This document shows, one piece after another, positions 1 through 6,199 of a DNA stretch of 8,463 nt. The notes beneath the pieces are model-generated. The model did not search any database and was not told where the DNA came from. It worked only from the letters and a program-made list of their open reading frames with translations. Origin of the DNA: Pseudomonadota bacterium (GTDB lineage Bacteria; Pseudomonadota; Gammaproteobacteria; GRL18). The position numbers and the translations under genes were made by a program. The first letter of the stretch is position 1; every line of letters starts with the position of its first letter. The stretch lies in the NCBI GenBank assembly GCA_030632745.1, contig DAOVUE010000041.1:1-8463 (forward strand), in the 5' to 3' direction.

Positions 1-98
1 CATCTAAAAAGTCAAAATTCCAGGCTCAAATAATTGTTCCTATTCCATTCTTGCTGGATTGTAATTAAACTACATTATCATAAGTCTTAAAAAAATGG

Positions 99-122
99 AT
101 TCCCGCTTAAAAATGCGGGAAT
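99..122. repeat. Short GC-rich inverted repeat upstream of yihY-like gene
   Basis: Perfect 8-bp arms, ATTCCCGC (99-106) and GCGGGAAT (115-122), enclose an AT-rich 8-nt loop and are followed by GACGG. The form TTCCCGC-loop-GCGGGAATGACGG is a common dispersed intergenic hairpin in many proteobacterial genomes (general knowledge). It lies about 70 bp before the yihY-like start codon and has no T-run after it, so an intergenic repeat is more likely than a terminator. The rest of 1-194 shows no gene; a weak promoter-like pair (TTGCTG at 51-56, CATTAT at 73-78) is too poor to call. Confidence 0.6.
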
Positions 123-194
123 GACGGAGTTTTGCAAGAACTTCCTTATTTAAAAATATCATTCCATAAACATCGACCAGGATTTAATCAATAA

Positions 195-1112
195 ATGATG
201 AAAAAATGGCAAAGTCCTGGAAAAAAGATTCTGTCTAATCCACTTTGTTTTATTAAACAGGTGTTCAGAAGTTTTAAGGCTAATCAAGGCTTATTACTTT
301 CAGGAGCTGTGGCTTATTATACACTACTGTCAATTATTCCTTTATTGTCCCTGATTTTAATAGCTCTTTCCTATATTGTTGAACCCGAACAGTTACTGCA
401 AATAACCAGTCAGTACATTAATCTGGTTTTGCCTGGACAGGCATCAATTTTTATTGAACAAATAACCCGTTTTACTACACAAAAACATATTGGCTGGCTG
501 TTATTGCTTGTATTGTTGTTTTTCAGCTCCATGACATTTACCGTCCTGGAAAATACCATGTCCATTATTTTCTTCCATCGAGTCAATATACAGCGCAGGC
601 ATTTTTTAATTTCAGCCATTATTCCCTATTGCTATATTATTGTGCTGGGGCTGGGAATATTAATAATCACAACAATCAGTGGTGTATTGCAGGTTTGGGA
701 AGGTGAAACAATATCCATTGTATTTTGGAGCTGGACATTAGATGGAATAACAAAAACAATCTTATATATTCTGGGTGTGATTGGACTTATTCTGATGCTT
801 ACTTCAATTTATATGGTAATGCCGGTGGGAAAACTAAGTTTTAAACATGCATTAATCGGCAGTATTAGCGCAACCTTTTTATGGGAAATCACACGTCATG
901 TTCTGGTCTGGTACTTCTCAAAACTTTCCATGGTTAATATGGTTTATGGTTCTTTAACCTCTGCAATTGTTGTATTATTGTTCCTTGAAGTAGGAGCTAT
1001 GATTTTATTGTTTGGTGCTCAGGTCATCGCAGAATATGAGCGGATTGGTTATGGAGAATCCTGTCAGGGATGTGATGGCTTTATTGCAGATGAAACAGAT
1101 AACGAATTTTGA
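195..1112 (+). CDS. yihY: YihY/BrkB family inner-membrane protein
   Basis: This is a 305-residue polytopic membrane protein of the YihY/virulence factor BrkB family. Residues 35-52 (GAVAYYTLLSIIPLL) match the family's typical first-helix signature, and 250-277 (YGSLTSAIVVLL then FGAQV) match its last conserved helix. About six hydrophobic segments are visible, near residues 34-60, 100-117, 138-164, 187-209, 218-239 and 253-279. The length is normal for the short form of the family, which often ends soon after the last helix. The C-terminal tail has a CQGC pair (290-293) of unknown meaning. The ATG at 195 is preceded by AGGA (179-182); a second ATG follows at 198. The biochemical function of the family is not settled: the old ribonuclease BN assignment was an error, and transport roles have been proposed. 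The last 49 bp overlap the 3' end of the opposing hydrolase gene. Confidence 0.9.
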   Translation: MMKKWQSPGKKILSNPLCFIKQVFRSFKANQGLLLSGAVAYYTLLSIIPLLSLILIALSYIVEPEQLLQITSQYINLVLPGQASIFIEQITRFTTQKHIGWLLLLVLLFFSSMTFTVLENTMSIIFFHRVNIQRRHFLISAIIPYCYIIVLGLGILIITTISGVLQVWEGETISIVFWSWTLDGITKTILYILGVIGLILMLTSIYMVMPVGKLSFKHALIGSISATFLWEITRHVLVWYFSKLSMVNMVYGSLTSAIVVLLFLEVGAMILLFGAQVIAEYERIGYGESCQGCDGFIADETDNEF

Positions 1113-1885
1113 CCCTGATATGAGGTATGAATAAATTGCTTTAATAAGAAATAATATTGCTCTCTTTGTGAAAGATTATTGTGCCCGGCACCTTTGATAA
1201 CTTCTACTGTAACTTGTGAAGCTGGGAATGCATTAATTAGCCGGATAGAATATTTTGCGGGAATTACTGCATCGTTCTCAGCAAGAATAATTAAAGTATC
1301 GGCTTTAATATCTTTAATTCGTTGCGAGGAATTATATTTATCCTTTAATAATAGTGACATAGGATATATCGGATAGTGATCCTGAGCTATGTGTTCAATG
1401 CTGTCATAGGGCGTAACCAGAATCATTTTATAAATTTCTCTTTTTGCAGCAAGGAATGTTGCTATCCCTGTCCCCAGACTACGACCAATAACTGATATTT
1501 TTTTGTGCTGATTTACGATTCCATCATATATGTGTTGAGCATCTGAATATAGCGATTGCTCTGTAGGGGAGCCGCTACTTCCACTATATCCTCTGTAATT
1601 GACCAGATAAACAGTATGCTGTGGAAAAATTTTAGTAAAGTCAGGAGCATTGCCGACAACCGATTCTCCATTACCGCCAAAATATATAATTGCATTGTCT
1701 TTCCCATTATTCAAAACAATGACATCAATAGTTTCTTCACTCATTGAGAATTGTCTGATTTGAAATGGATGTGTAGTTTTTGCAGTTGGAAAATACAAGA
1801 AATCACGTTGAAAGACGAAGAGCAGAATACCAGCCAGGATATATATGGAAATAAGCGTTCTTAATAGCATGTATAAATTTTTCAT
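1064..1885 (-). CDS. Membrane-anchored alpha/beta hydrolase (BEM46/YfhR-like)
   Basis: This 273-residue protein has one N-terminal hydrophobic segment (about residues 7-25, uncleaved anchor type) followed by an alpha/beta-hydrolase fold. The full triad is visible: the nucleophile Ser136 in the elbow GRSLG (134-138), Asp205 in AENDAVIP, and His235 in KGAGHNN. YFGGNGES (68-75) supplies the usual oxyanion-region loop, and NYRGYSGSSG (96-105) is typical of the BEM46/YfhR/S33-like group. These are predicted serine esterases or peptidases; the substrate cannot be told from sequence. It is the last gene of the minus-strand operon. Its ATG lies 7 nt after the stop of the GHKL-like gene, with only a weak ribosome-binding site, so translational coupling is likely. 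The last 16 or so residues (NSLSVSSAIKPSHP and neighbours) are encoded within the overlap with yihY and lie beyond the catalytic fold. Confidence 0.88.
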   Translation of the reverse strand: MKNLYMLLRTLISIYILAGILLFVFQRDFLYFPTAKTTHPFQIRQFSMSEETIDVIVLNNGKDNAIIYFGGNGESVVGNAPDFTKIFPQHTVYLVNYRGYSGSSGSPTEQSLYSDAQHIYDGIVNQHKKISVIGRSLGTGIATFLAAKREIYKMILVTPYDSIEHIAQDHYPIYPMSLLLKDKYNSSQRIKDIKADTLIILAENDAVIPAKYSIRLINAFPASQVTVEVIKGAGHNNLSQREQYYFLLKQFIHTSYQGQNSLSVSSAIKPSHP

Positions 1886-1892
1886 TTGCTTA

Positions 1893-2672
1893 TTAGAAAT
1901 AATTTCTCAATTTTATTTCAAAAACAGCTCCTGAAACCAGAAAGTGTACATCCGCATTTAATTTCAATTCAGTTTTAATCTTGTTTAAAGCCTGACCCTG
2001 CCCCCCCGTATAGGCGATATCATGTCTGACTGTTTTATCCTCCTTTTCAATATAGCGTGTGATGACCCAGTCAACAAATCTGGATACAAAATCATCATTA
2101 TCTTTTTGCCCCTGGCATTGATCGGTAAACGATCTTTTCGGCTTGATAAAATTTTCCCCATAGCCATTATCCACTACGCTAAGAACATTTATTTTTTTGA
2201 TCTGATCAGCATATAGGATGATCTTAATACCAGGAAATCGGGTTAAGTACTTTTTCTGCAGAAATGCGGCATGGGAAAAGCTGTCTATGGCATTTTGATA
2301 GGCATCTTTGACCACATTTTTTATAATCATTGCATCACCCGCAGTGGCACCTATTGACATTATCAGTTCATCATAAATCTGCGGCATCACCACCAATTTA
2401 GAAAGTTCAGCACTCTGTTCCGCTTTACTCATTGTGTGCCAGATACTGAACATCGGGTCATTAAAAATCAGCGAGAACTGCCCTAGAATTGAGATCTCAT
2501 CATAATGTAAGCCTGATTCGTGCAGATAGATTTTGAACACATGGTTGAGTTCGGTCAGTGTGAGGTTCTTTTTTGTTTTATGATCCTCTATCAGATAGTC
2601 TTCCGGGTGATAAATCACTGGTCCTTCTTTGAGGGACTTTCCTATGGTTGATTTTTCAGTTTTATCTGTCAT
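1893..2672 (-). CDS. Free-standing GHKL-type ATPase-like protein, putative signalling partner
   Basis: About 259 residues, no signal peptide or membrane segment, so probably cytoplasmic. The C-terminal half shows the ordered motifs of a histidine-kinase-like (GHKL) ATP-binding fold, counted from ATG 2672. An N-box, KDAYQNAIDS (about 122-131), has the Mg-binding Asn at 127 and Asp where Glu is usual. A G1 box, VVDNGYGE (about 166-173), has the Asp-x-Gly-x-Gly pattern. A G2-like glycine loop, TGGQGQAL (about 222-229), follows. A closing strand, GAVFEIKL, occupies the position of the usual G-T-x-F segment. The N-terminal 110 residues are helical, with no H-box, and do not match a DHp domain I recognise, so this is not an ordinary histidine kinase. 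It could be a divergent sensor-kinase fragment, an anti-sigma-type kinase or a phosphotransferase-like partner. It sits 50 nt after the GGDEF/EAL gene and 7 nt before the hydrolase gene. The family call rests on motif reading only. Confidence 0.6.
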   Translation of the reverse strand: MTDKTEKSTIGKSLKEGPVIYHPEDYLIEDHKTKKNLTLTELNHVFKIYLHESGLHYDEISILGQFSLIFNDPMFSIWHTMSKAEQSAELSKLVVMPQIYDELIMSIGATAGDAMIIKNVVKDAYQNAIDSFSHAAFLQKKYLTRFPGIKIILYADQIKKINVLSVVDNGYGENFIKPKRSFTDQCQGQKDNDDFVSRFVDWVITRYIEKEDKTVRHDIAYTGGQGQALNKIKTELKLNADVHFLVSGAVFEIKLRNYF

Positions 2673-2677
2673 ATTCA

Positions 2678-2682
2678 CTCCT
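2678..2682 (-). promoter_or_regulatory. Ribosome-binding site fixing the start of the GHKL-like gene
   Basis: On the minus strand AGGAG occupies 2682-2678 and stands 5 nt before ATG at 2672-2670. An in-frame GTG at 2678-2676 shares its first base with this AGGAG, so it cannot be served by it. The ATG at 2672 is therefore preferred over the GTG, which would add two residues. Confidence 0.75.
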
Positions 2683-2722
2683 GCGAGCCGGCTTAAGTTC
2701 CAGCATCACATCATAGTATTCT

Positions 2723-5218
2723 TCAGCTGTCGGACATAGATGCAACATAGGATATAAATTCATCCTCTGGAAGCGGTTTTGAATAGTAATAACCCTGCAC
2801 AATACTGCATCCCTTCTGAAAAAGGAAATCAACCTGCTCTTTTGTCTCAACACCTTCCGCTAAGACATCCAGTTCAAGGTTCTTTGCCAGCATAATCATG
2901 GTAGAAGTTAATGCCACATCTTCTTTATCATGCGGCAGATGTTTAATAAATTCCCGATCAATTTTTAGTTTATCTACTGTAAATTTCTTTAAATAGGCCA
3001 GAGAAGAGTAACCGGTACCAAAGTCATCAATAGCAATTCGAATTCCCAGCTTCGTTAATTCATCTGTAATTTCAATAGCCTTGTCTGCATTTTCCATAAT
3101 GGCACTTTCAGTGATTTCAAGTTCAATTAATTGACTGGGTAATTTTTCCTGCTTAAGAGTTGATTCAACCATATCAATCAGTCCTTTATTACTAAATTGT
3201 ACTGCAGACAGATTGATTGCGATGGGTACCGGTTGTTTGCCAACAGCAAGGCGTTTGCGTAAGTGTTTGCATGCCTGTTTAAATACCCATTCACCAATTT
3301 CTATAATCATTCCATTTTCTTCTGCAACAGGAATAAAATCCAGAGGTGAAATCAAACCTTTTTTCGGGTGATTCCAACGCAGTAAGACTTCTGCACCAAT
3401 TATTTTTTCTGCAGCCGTTTCCAATTGCGGCTGATAATAAAGTTCAAATTCTTCATTCCTTATTGCCTTACGTAAATCTTCATCCAGTTCACGACGTTTC
3501 TGATTACGCAGATTAATTTCTTCACTGAAAAATTGATAATTTCTTCTACCACTTTCTTTGGCATGATACATGGCCGCATCAGCATTACGGATTAGAATTT
3601 CCTTTTCCTCACTGTCTTCAGGATAAAGGCTGATTCCAATACTGGCACCCAGAAAATATTCATGCCCATGCAGCTTTATGGGAATACTGACCTCATTAAT
3701 AATTTTCTCAGCAATATCTGTAGAAACTTTAGATGAAGTAATATCAGCAAGAATAACGGTAAATTCATCCCCTCCTATTCGAGCAACAGTATCCTTTTCC
3801 CGTACACAGCTCAGCAGGCGCTGAGCTACTATTTTTAATAATTCATCCCCTATATGATGCCCAAGTGTATCATTAACCTGTTTAAAATGATCAAGATCAA
3901 TAAACAACAAAGCCAACTTAGTATTTTCTTTGCGCGTAGTCCGTTTTAATTCAAGATCAAGTCGATCATAAAATAACTGACGGTTAGGTAAGTTTGTTAA
4001 ATTATCCTTAAACGCAATTTCCTCAAGTTTTTGCTCTGTTTCTTTAAGCTGAGAAATATCATTAAAAACACTAATATAATAACTGACTTTATCCTCAGCA
4101 TTAATCACTTTATTAATGGATAACCACTTAGGATAAAGTTCTCCATTTTTGCGTTTATCCCAAATCTCACCTGACCAGCATCCGGATTGATTGATTGAGT
4201 GCCGCATATTCTGAAAAAAAACGTCATCATGATGATCTGATTTGGCAATACTGTGTTTTTTCCCCTTGATTTCAGCTAAAGAATACCCGGTTATATCTGA
4301 AAAAGCCTGATTACAATCAATTACCAGAGAGTTAGAATCAGTGATAAGAATGGCTTCACTGGTATGTTCAAATACACTAGAGGTTAAACGAAGTTGTTGC
4401 TCTGCCTCATTGCGTTTATCAATTTCATGTTGTAATTCCAGTTGCTGCAGATGCAGTTCTTTTAAATAAGCTTTTTTACGATATGAGAAAAATCCAATAA
4501 ATCCGATTCCCAGAAACCAAAGGCCGCCATGAGAAAGCGTTAAATTCAGACGTGTTTTCTGTTCTAATGCCTGAAAAGGTGCTAAAGGTATAGCAACATC
4601 AGTCGCTCCGCGCAAATCTCCTACTTTAATATCTGTCCAGGCATGACATTCCACGCAACGTTCCTGCATTATCATGGGCTGCATATACCGTAATACCGGC
4701 TTACCATTCAATTCAGTAATTTCACTATAATCTGTATGTGTTTTTGCAACAATTTTTAAGCCCTTACGTTCCCATTCATCAGGTGCATTGACAGGGTTTA
4801 GATATTTCTCACCGGTAATGCGAGCTTTAATACCAAAAAGTTCTTCCTGCGCCTCCATTAACTTGCGCATAATAATAGCGGGGCTATAGAGCGTAAGCTT
4901 TTGCCCCGAGGGGGTCATAACATCACGTTCCGGTATATGCTGCATATATGGGGAGGGCTGATTCTCAGCATTAACTTTCACATAAAAACCGCCCATCTTA
5001 ACGCCCCAGAGTCTGAAGGCACGATCTTTTTTTAAGTTTGCCTGAGCTTCAACTTCTGCCAATTGCAAGACACGCTCATGTTCTCTTTGAAAATTCCAGA
5101 ATAATGAAACCCCTATCATTATCGACCATAGCAATAAGATGACAAGAGCTTCTTTATTCAGTTTTTTAATTTCAGTGTTTATTATCATTTGTTGCTTTAA
5201 TAAAAATACATAATGCAT
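2723..5218 (-). CDS. Heme-c (DUF3365/Tll0287-like) sensor, PAS, GGDEF and EAL protein
   Basis: This 831-residue inner-membrane c-di-GMP enzyme has a first membrane helix at about residues 24-42. A periplasmic domain (about 50-230) follows, with a c-type heme site CVECH (188-192) in the layout of DUF3365/Tll0287-like sensors. A second helix lies at about 232-246, a short coiled coil at 250-278, and a PAS domain at about 279-390. The GGDEF domain (about 400-565) has an intact active site (GGDEF 482-486) and an RxxD inhibitory site (Arg473, Asp476) five residues before it. The EAL domain (about 580-825) has EVL (610-612) in place of EAL, a common active variant. Its key residues are present: Asn669, Glu701, Asp731 and Asp732, Lys752, Glu788 and Gln808. 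Both synthesis and breakdown of c-di-GMP look possible. It heads a three-gene operon. The start is uncertain: ATG 5218 lacks a good ribosome-binding site, and ATG 5188 (residue 11, MIINTEIKK) gives a typical membrane-protein N-terminus. Confidence 0.93.
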   Translation of the reverse strand: MHYVFLLKQQMIINTEIKKLNKEALVILLLWSIMIGVSLFWNFQREHERVLQLAEVEAQANLKKDRAFRLWGVKMGGFYVKVNAENQPSPYMQHIPERDVMTPSGQKLTLYSPAIIMRKLMEAQEELFGIKARITGEKYLNPVNAPDEWERKGLKIVAKTHTDYSEITELNGKPVLRYMQPMIMQERCVECHAWTDIKVGDLRGATDVAIPLAPFQALEQKTRLNLTLSHGGLWFLGIGFIGFFSYRKKAYLKELHLQQLELQHEIDKRNEAEQQLRLTSSVFEHTSEAILITDSNSLVIDCNQAFSDITGYSLAEIKGKKHSIAKSDHHDDVFFQNMRHSINQSGCWSGEIWDKRKNGELYPKWLSINKVINAEDKVSYYISVFNDISQLKETEQKLEEIAFKDNLTNLPNRQLFYDRLDLELKRTTRKENTKLALLFIDLDHFKQVNDTLGHHIGDELLKIVAQRLLSCVREKDTVARIGGDEFTVILADITSSKVSTDIAEKIINEVSIPIKLHGHEYFLGASIGISLYPEDSEEKEILIRNADAAMYHAKESGRRNYQFFSEEINLRNQKRRELDEDLRKAIRNEEFELYYQPQLETAAEKIIGAEVLLRWNHPKKGLISPLDFIPVAEENGMIIEIGEWVFKQACKHLRKRLAVGKQPVPIAINLSAVQFSNKGLIDMVESTLKQEKLPSQLIELEITESAIMENADKAIEITDELTKLGIRIAIDDFGTGYSSLAYLKKFTVDKLKIDREFIKHLPHDKEDVALTSTMIMLAKNLELDVLAEGVETKEQVDFLFQKGCSIVQGYYYSKPLPEDEFISYVASMSDS

Positions 5219-5234
5219 TATGCATATGGTTCAT
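5172..5234 (-). CDS. Possible 20-codon upstream ORF overlapping the sensor start
   Basis: On the minus strand AAAGG (5245-5241) lies 6 nt before ATG 5234 (and 3 nt before a preceding ATG at 5237). This starts a short reading frame that runs MNHMHNALCIF and ends at TGA 5174-5172. It overlaps the sensor's first possible start (5218) and ends 14 nt beyond its second (5188). It is the only convincing ribosome-binding site in this stretch, so ribosomes may load here and reach the sensor gene by coupling. A chance ORF of this length is quite possible; no conserved peptide is recognised. Confidence 0.3.
   Translation of the reverse strand: MNHMHNALCIFIKATNDNKH
5209..5222. repeat. 14-bp perfect palindrome at the sensor start codon
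   Basis: CATAATGCATTATG is its own reverse complement. It covers the first ATG of the heme sensor gene, so it could hinder ribosome access to that start or serve as a dimeric protein site. AT-rich palindromes of this size can occur by chance in this composition. Confidence 0.4.
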
Positions 5235-5539
5235 CATTCACCTTTGTAATTATAAACTATTTTTATGACATAGATATGACGGTTATGATATATGATAAAG
5301 GGATGAGGCAGAAATTGAAGTACCGTGATTGCTGATACGGGTGTTTAACTATCTAAATGCAAAATTTCGTCTATACTTGTAATCTGTAATAAGGGACTTT
5401 AATACCCTCAAGGGGCACCGAGGTAAATGCCAAAACCCTAAGGGCTGTATTAAAAAATCATCCCTTAAATTACATATCAGTGCTTTTAGCAATTTGTTAT
5501 ATAGTTAAAATTATTTAAATAATTACTGGAGAATATCAA
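5219..5539. other. Divergent intergenic region between the c-di-GMP operon and sgp-like gene
   Basis: This 321-bp control region serves two divergently transcribed genes. From the left it holds the upstream ORF signals (5234-5245), a cluster of four TATGAC/TATGAT hexamers starting at 5264, 5275, 5284 and 5291, and a loose inverted repeat ACCGT...ACGGGT (5322-5344 area). Next come a -10-like TATACT (5372-5377) without a good -35, and a 78-nt structured element (5390-5467). Last is an AT-rich stretch with another -10-like TATAGT (5500-5505) and a GGAG ribosome-binding site (5528-5531) 8 nt before the sgp-like ATG. No further gene is visible in it. Confidence 0.7.
5390..5467 (+). ncRNA. Candidate structured leader RNA / cis-regulator of the sgp-like gene
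   Basis: Nested complementary arms define the element. TAAGGGA (5390-5396) pairs with TCCCTTA (5461-5467), and TTTAATAC (5398-5405) with GTATTAAA (5447-5454). CC (5406-5407) can pair with GG (5443-5444) across a 2-nt bulge. AGGG (5411-5414) pairs with CCCT (5436-5439), and GCA (5415-5417) with TGC (5428-5430), leaving a 10-nt apical loop. A competing fold exists, because each AGGG can pair with either CCCT (5405-5408 or 5436-5439). That is the geometry expected of a switch. It ends 72 nt before the sgp-like ATG, and a -10-like TATACT at 5372-5377 would start transcription just ahead of it. I do not recognise it as any known riboswitch class. There is no T-run on the plus strand, so it is not a simple terminator. 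A DNA-level operator or a symmetric repeat remains possible. Confidence 0.45.
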
Positions 5540-5986
5540 ATGAAAAAATTAATTATTATTGCTGCAATTGCAGCTTCTGTTGCTTCTACGACTGCCAGTG
5601 CTTTTTGGGATGACGGTAATAGCAGCACTAACTGGAATGGGCAAGGTTATAACAACATGAACAACAATGCTTATGGCAGCGGCTATGGTAATGGCTGGGG
5701 CGATGGCAGCATGGACAGCGATATGGATGGTGATATTGAAATTACTATTAAAGGCAGGGGGCGTGGTCGTGGTAACGCTAATACCCGTGGTTCTGCTCGC
5801 GGTAGTGGTTCCGGCAGTGGCTATAACAACTGGGACAATCGCTTCCAGGGCTATGGTGATAACCGTTATGATAACTCTAGTCGCGGCTATGGCTATCCTC
5901 AATACGGTTATGGTCGCCCACCCATGCCATACAGACAGCCCATTCAGGCAGCTCCTGCACCGATACCGGCTCCTGCTGCTAAATAA
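5540..5986 (+). CDS. Sulfur-globule-type secreted glycine-rich protein
   Basis: This 148-residue precursor has a clear Sec signal peptide: MKK, a hydrophobic core at 4-15, and ASA before FWDD, with cleavage expected after Ala21. The mature protein is low-complexity and cysteine-free. It has a Gly/Asn/Tyr/Trp-rich part with GYGNGWGDG (48-56), an acidic strand DGDIEITI (63-70), and a basic KGRGRGRGN tract (71-79). Gly/Ser and Gly/Tyr repeats (83-125) and a Pro/Ala tail (126-148) follow. This order (FW after cleavage, W-G-D repeats, a short strand, then GRGRG and GYGYP) resembles the sulfur globule family, whose members coat periplasmic sulfur inclusions. The call is by composition and pattern, because low-complexity proteins align poorly; another secreted glycine-rich structural protein is the alternative. 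GGAG at 5528-5531 supports the start. Its higher GC than its flanks reflects the Gly and Arg codons. It is divergent from the c-di-GMP operon. Confidence 0.7.
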   Translation: MKKLIIIAAIAASVASTTASAFWDDGNSSTNWNGQGYNNMNNNAYGSGYGNGWGDGSMDSDMDGDIEITIKGRGRGRGNANTRGSARGSGSGSGYNNWDNRFQGYGDNRYDNSSRGYGYPQYGYGRPPMPYRQPIQAAPAPIPAPAAK

Positions 5987-6069
5987 TCAATTTACTAATC
6001 ACAAATTTACCAACAATCTATCCGGGGTGGGCATTCTGCCTGCCCTTCATGGTAAATCTCAAACTTTAC

Positions 6070-6095
6070 TTGCCAGACAGTTTCGAAACAGGCAA
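6070..6095. repeat. Imperfect inverted repeat downstream of the sgp-like gene
   Basis: TTGCC (6070-6074) pairs with GGCAA (6091-6095) around the perfect palindrome GTTTCGAAAC (6080-6089). A second small repeat, GGGCA/TGCCC (6029-6033, 6041-6045), lies upstream. Neither is followed by a T-run, so a factor-independent terminator is not supported; mRNA 3'-end hairpins or a protein site are possible. No gene is supported in 5987-6199. Confidence 0.35.
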
Positions 6096-6125
6096 AACCA
6101 ATACATTACGTCTCTAAGAATATAA

Positions 6126-6153
6126 TTTATGGCTAATGGATAATGGTTAACGG
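6126..6153 (+). repeat. Four degenerate 7-bp direct repeats upstream of the PqiA-like gene
   Basis: TTTATGG, CTAATGG, ATAATGG and TTAACGG lie head to tail with no spacer, ending 46 bp before the PqiA-like ATG. Phased heptamers in a promoter region can bind a regulator, but simple-sequence drift in AT-rich DNA could also give this. Confidence 0.4.
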
Positions 6154-6199
6154 ATATCTCATATTTAATAAGCAGCTGCCCGGCGTATAAAGGACGAGG

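Noticed and set aside
132..143. 12-nt match TTGCAAGAACTT between the start of the window and the miniature element (reverse strand of 8390-8401)
   Set aside because: A few 12-nt matches are expected by chance between both strands of a window this long, and the flanking bases do not match.
2686..2693. AGCCGGCT palindrome between the sensor and GHKL-like genes as a terminator
   Set aside because: It is an 8-bp palindrome with no loop and no T-run, in a 50-nt operon gap.
5390..5467. Known c-di-GMP (GEMM) riboswitch
   Set aside because: It was tempting beside a GGDEF/EAL gene, but the conserved GEMM core sequences and tetraloop-receptor features are not present.
5549..5902. 117-codon antisense open frame across the sgp-like gene
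   Set aside because: The Thr/Ile/Ala-rich product is what the reverse strand of Gly/Asn/Tyr codons gives; it has no start signals or family features.
5667..6125. 152-codon open frame on the plus strand overlapping the sgp-like gene
   Set aside because: It is an out-of-frame reading of the glycine-rich gene, with repeated Met/Ala/Val from GGC/GGT codons and no ribosome-binding site. The sgp frame has a signal peptide and a good site.
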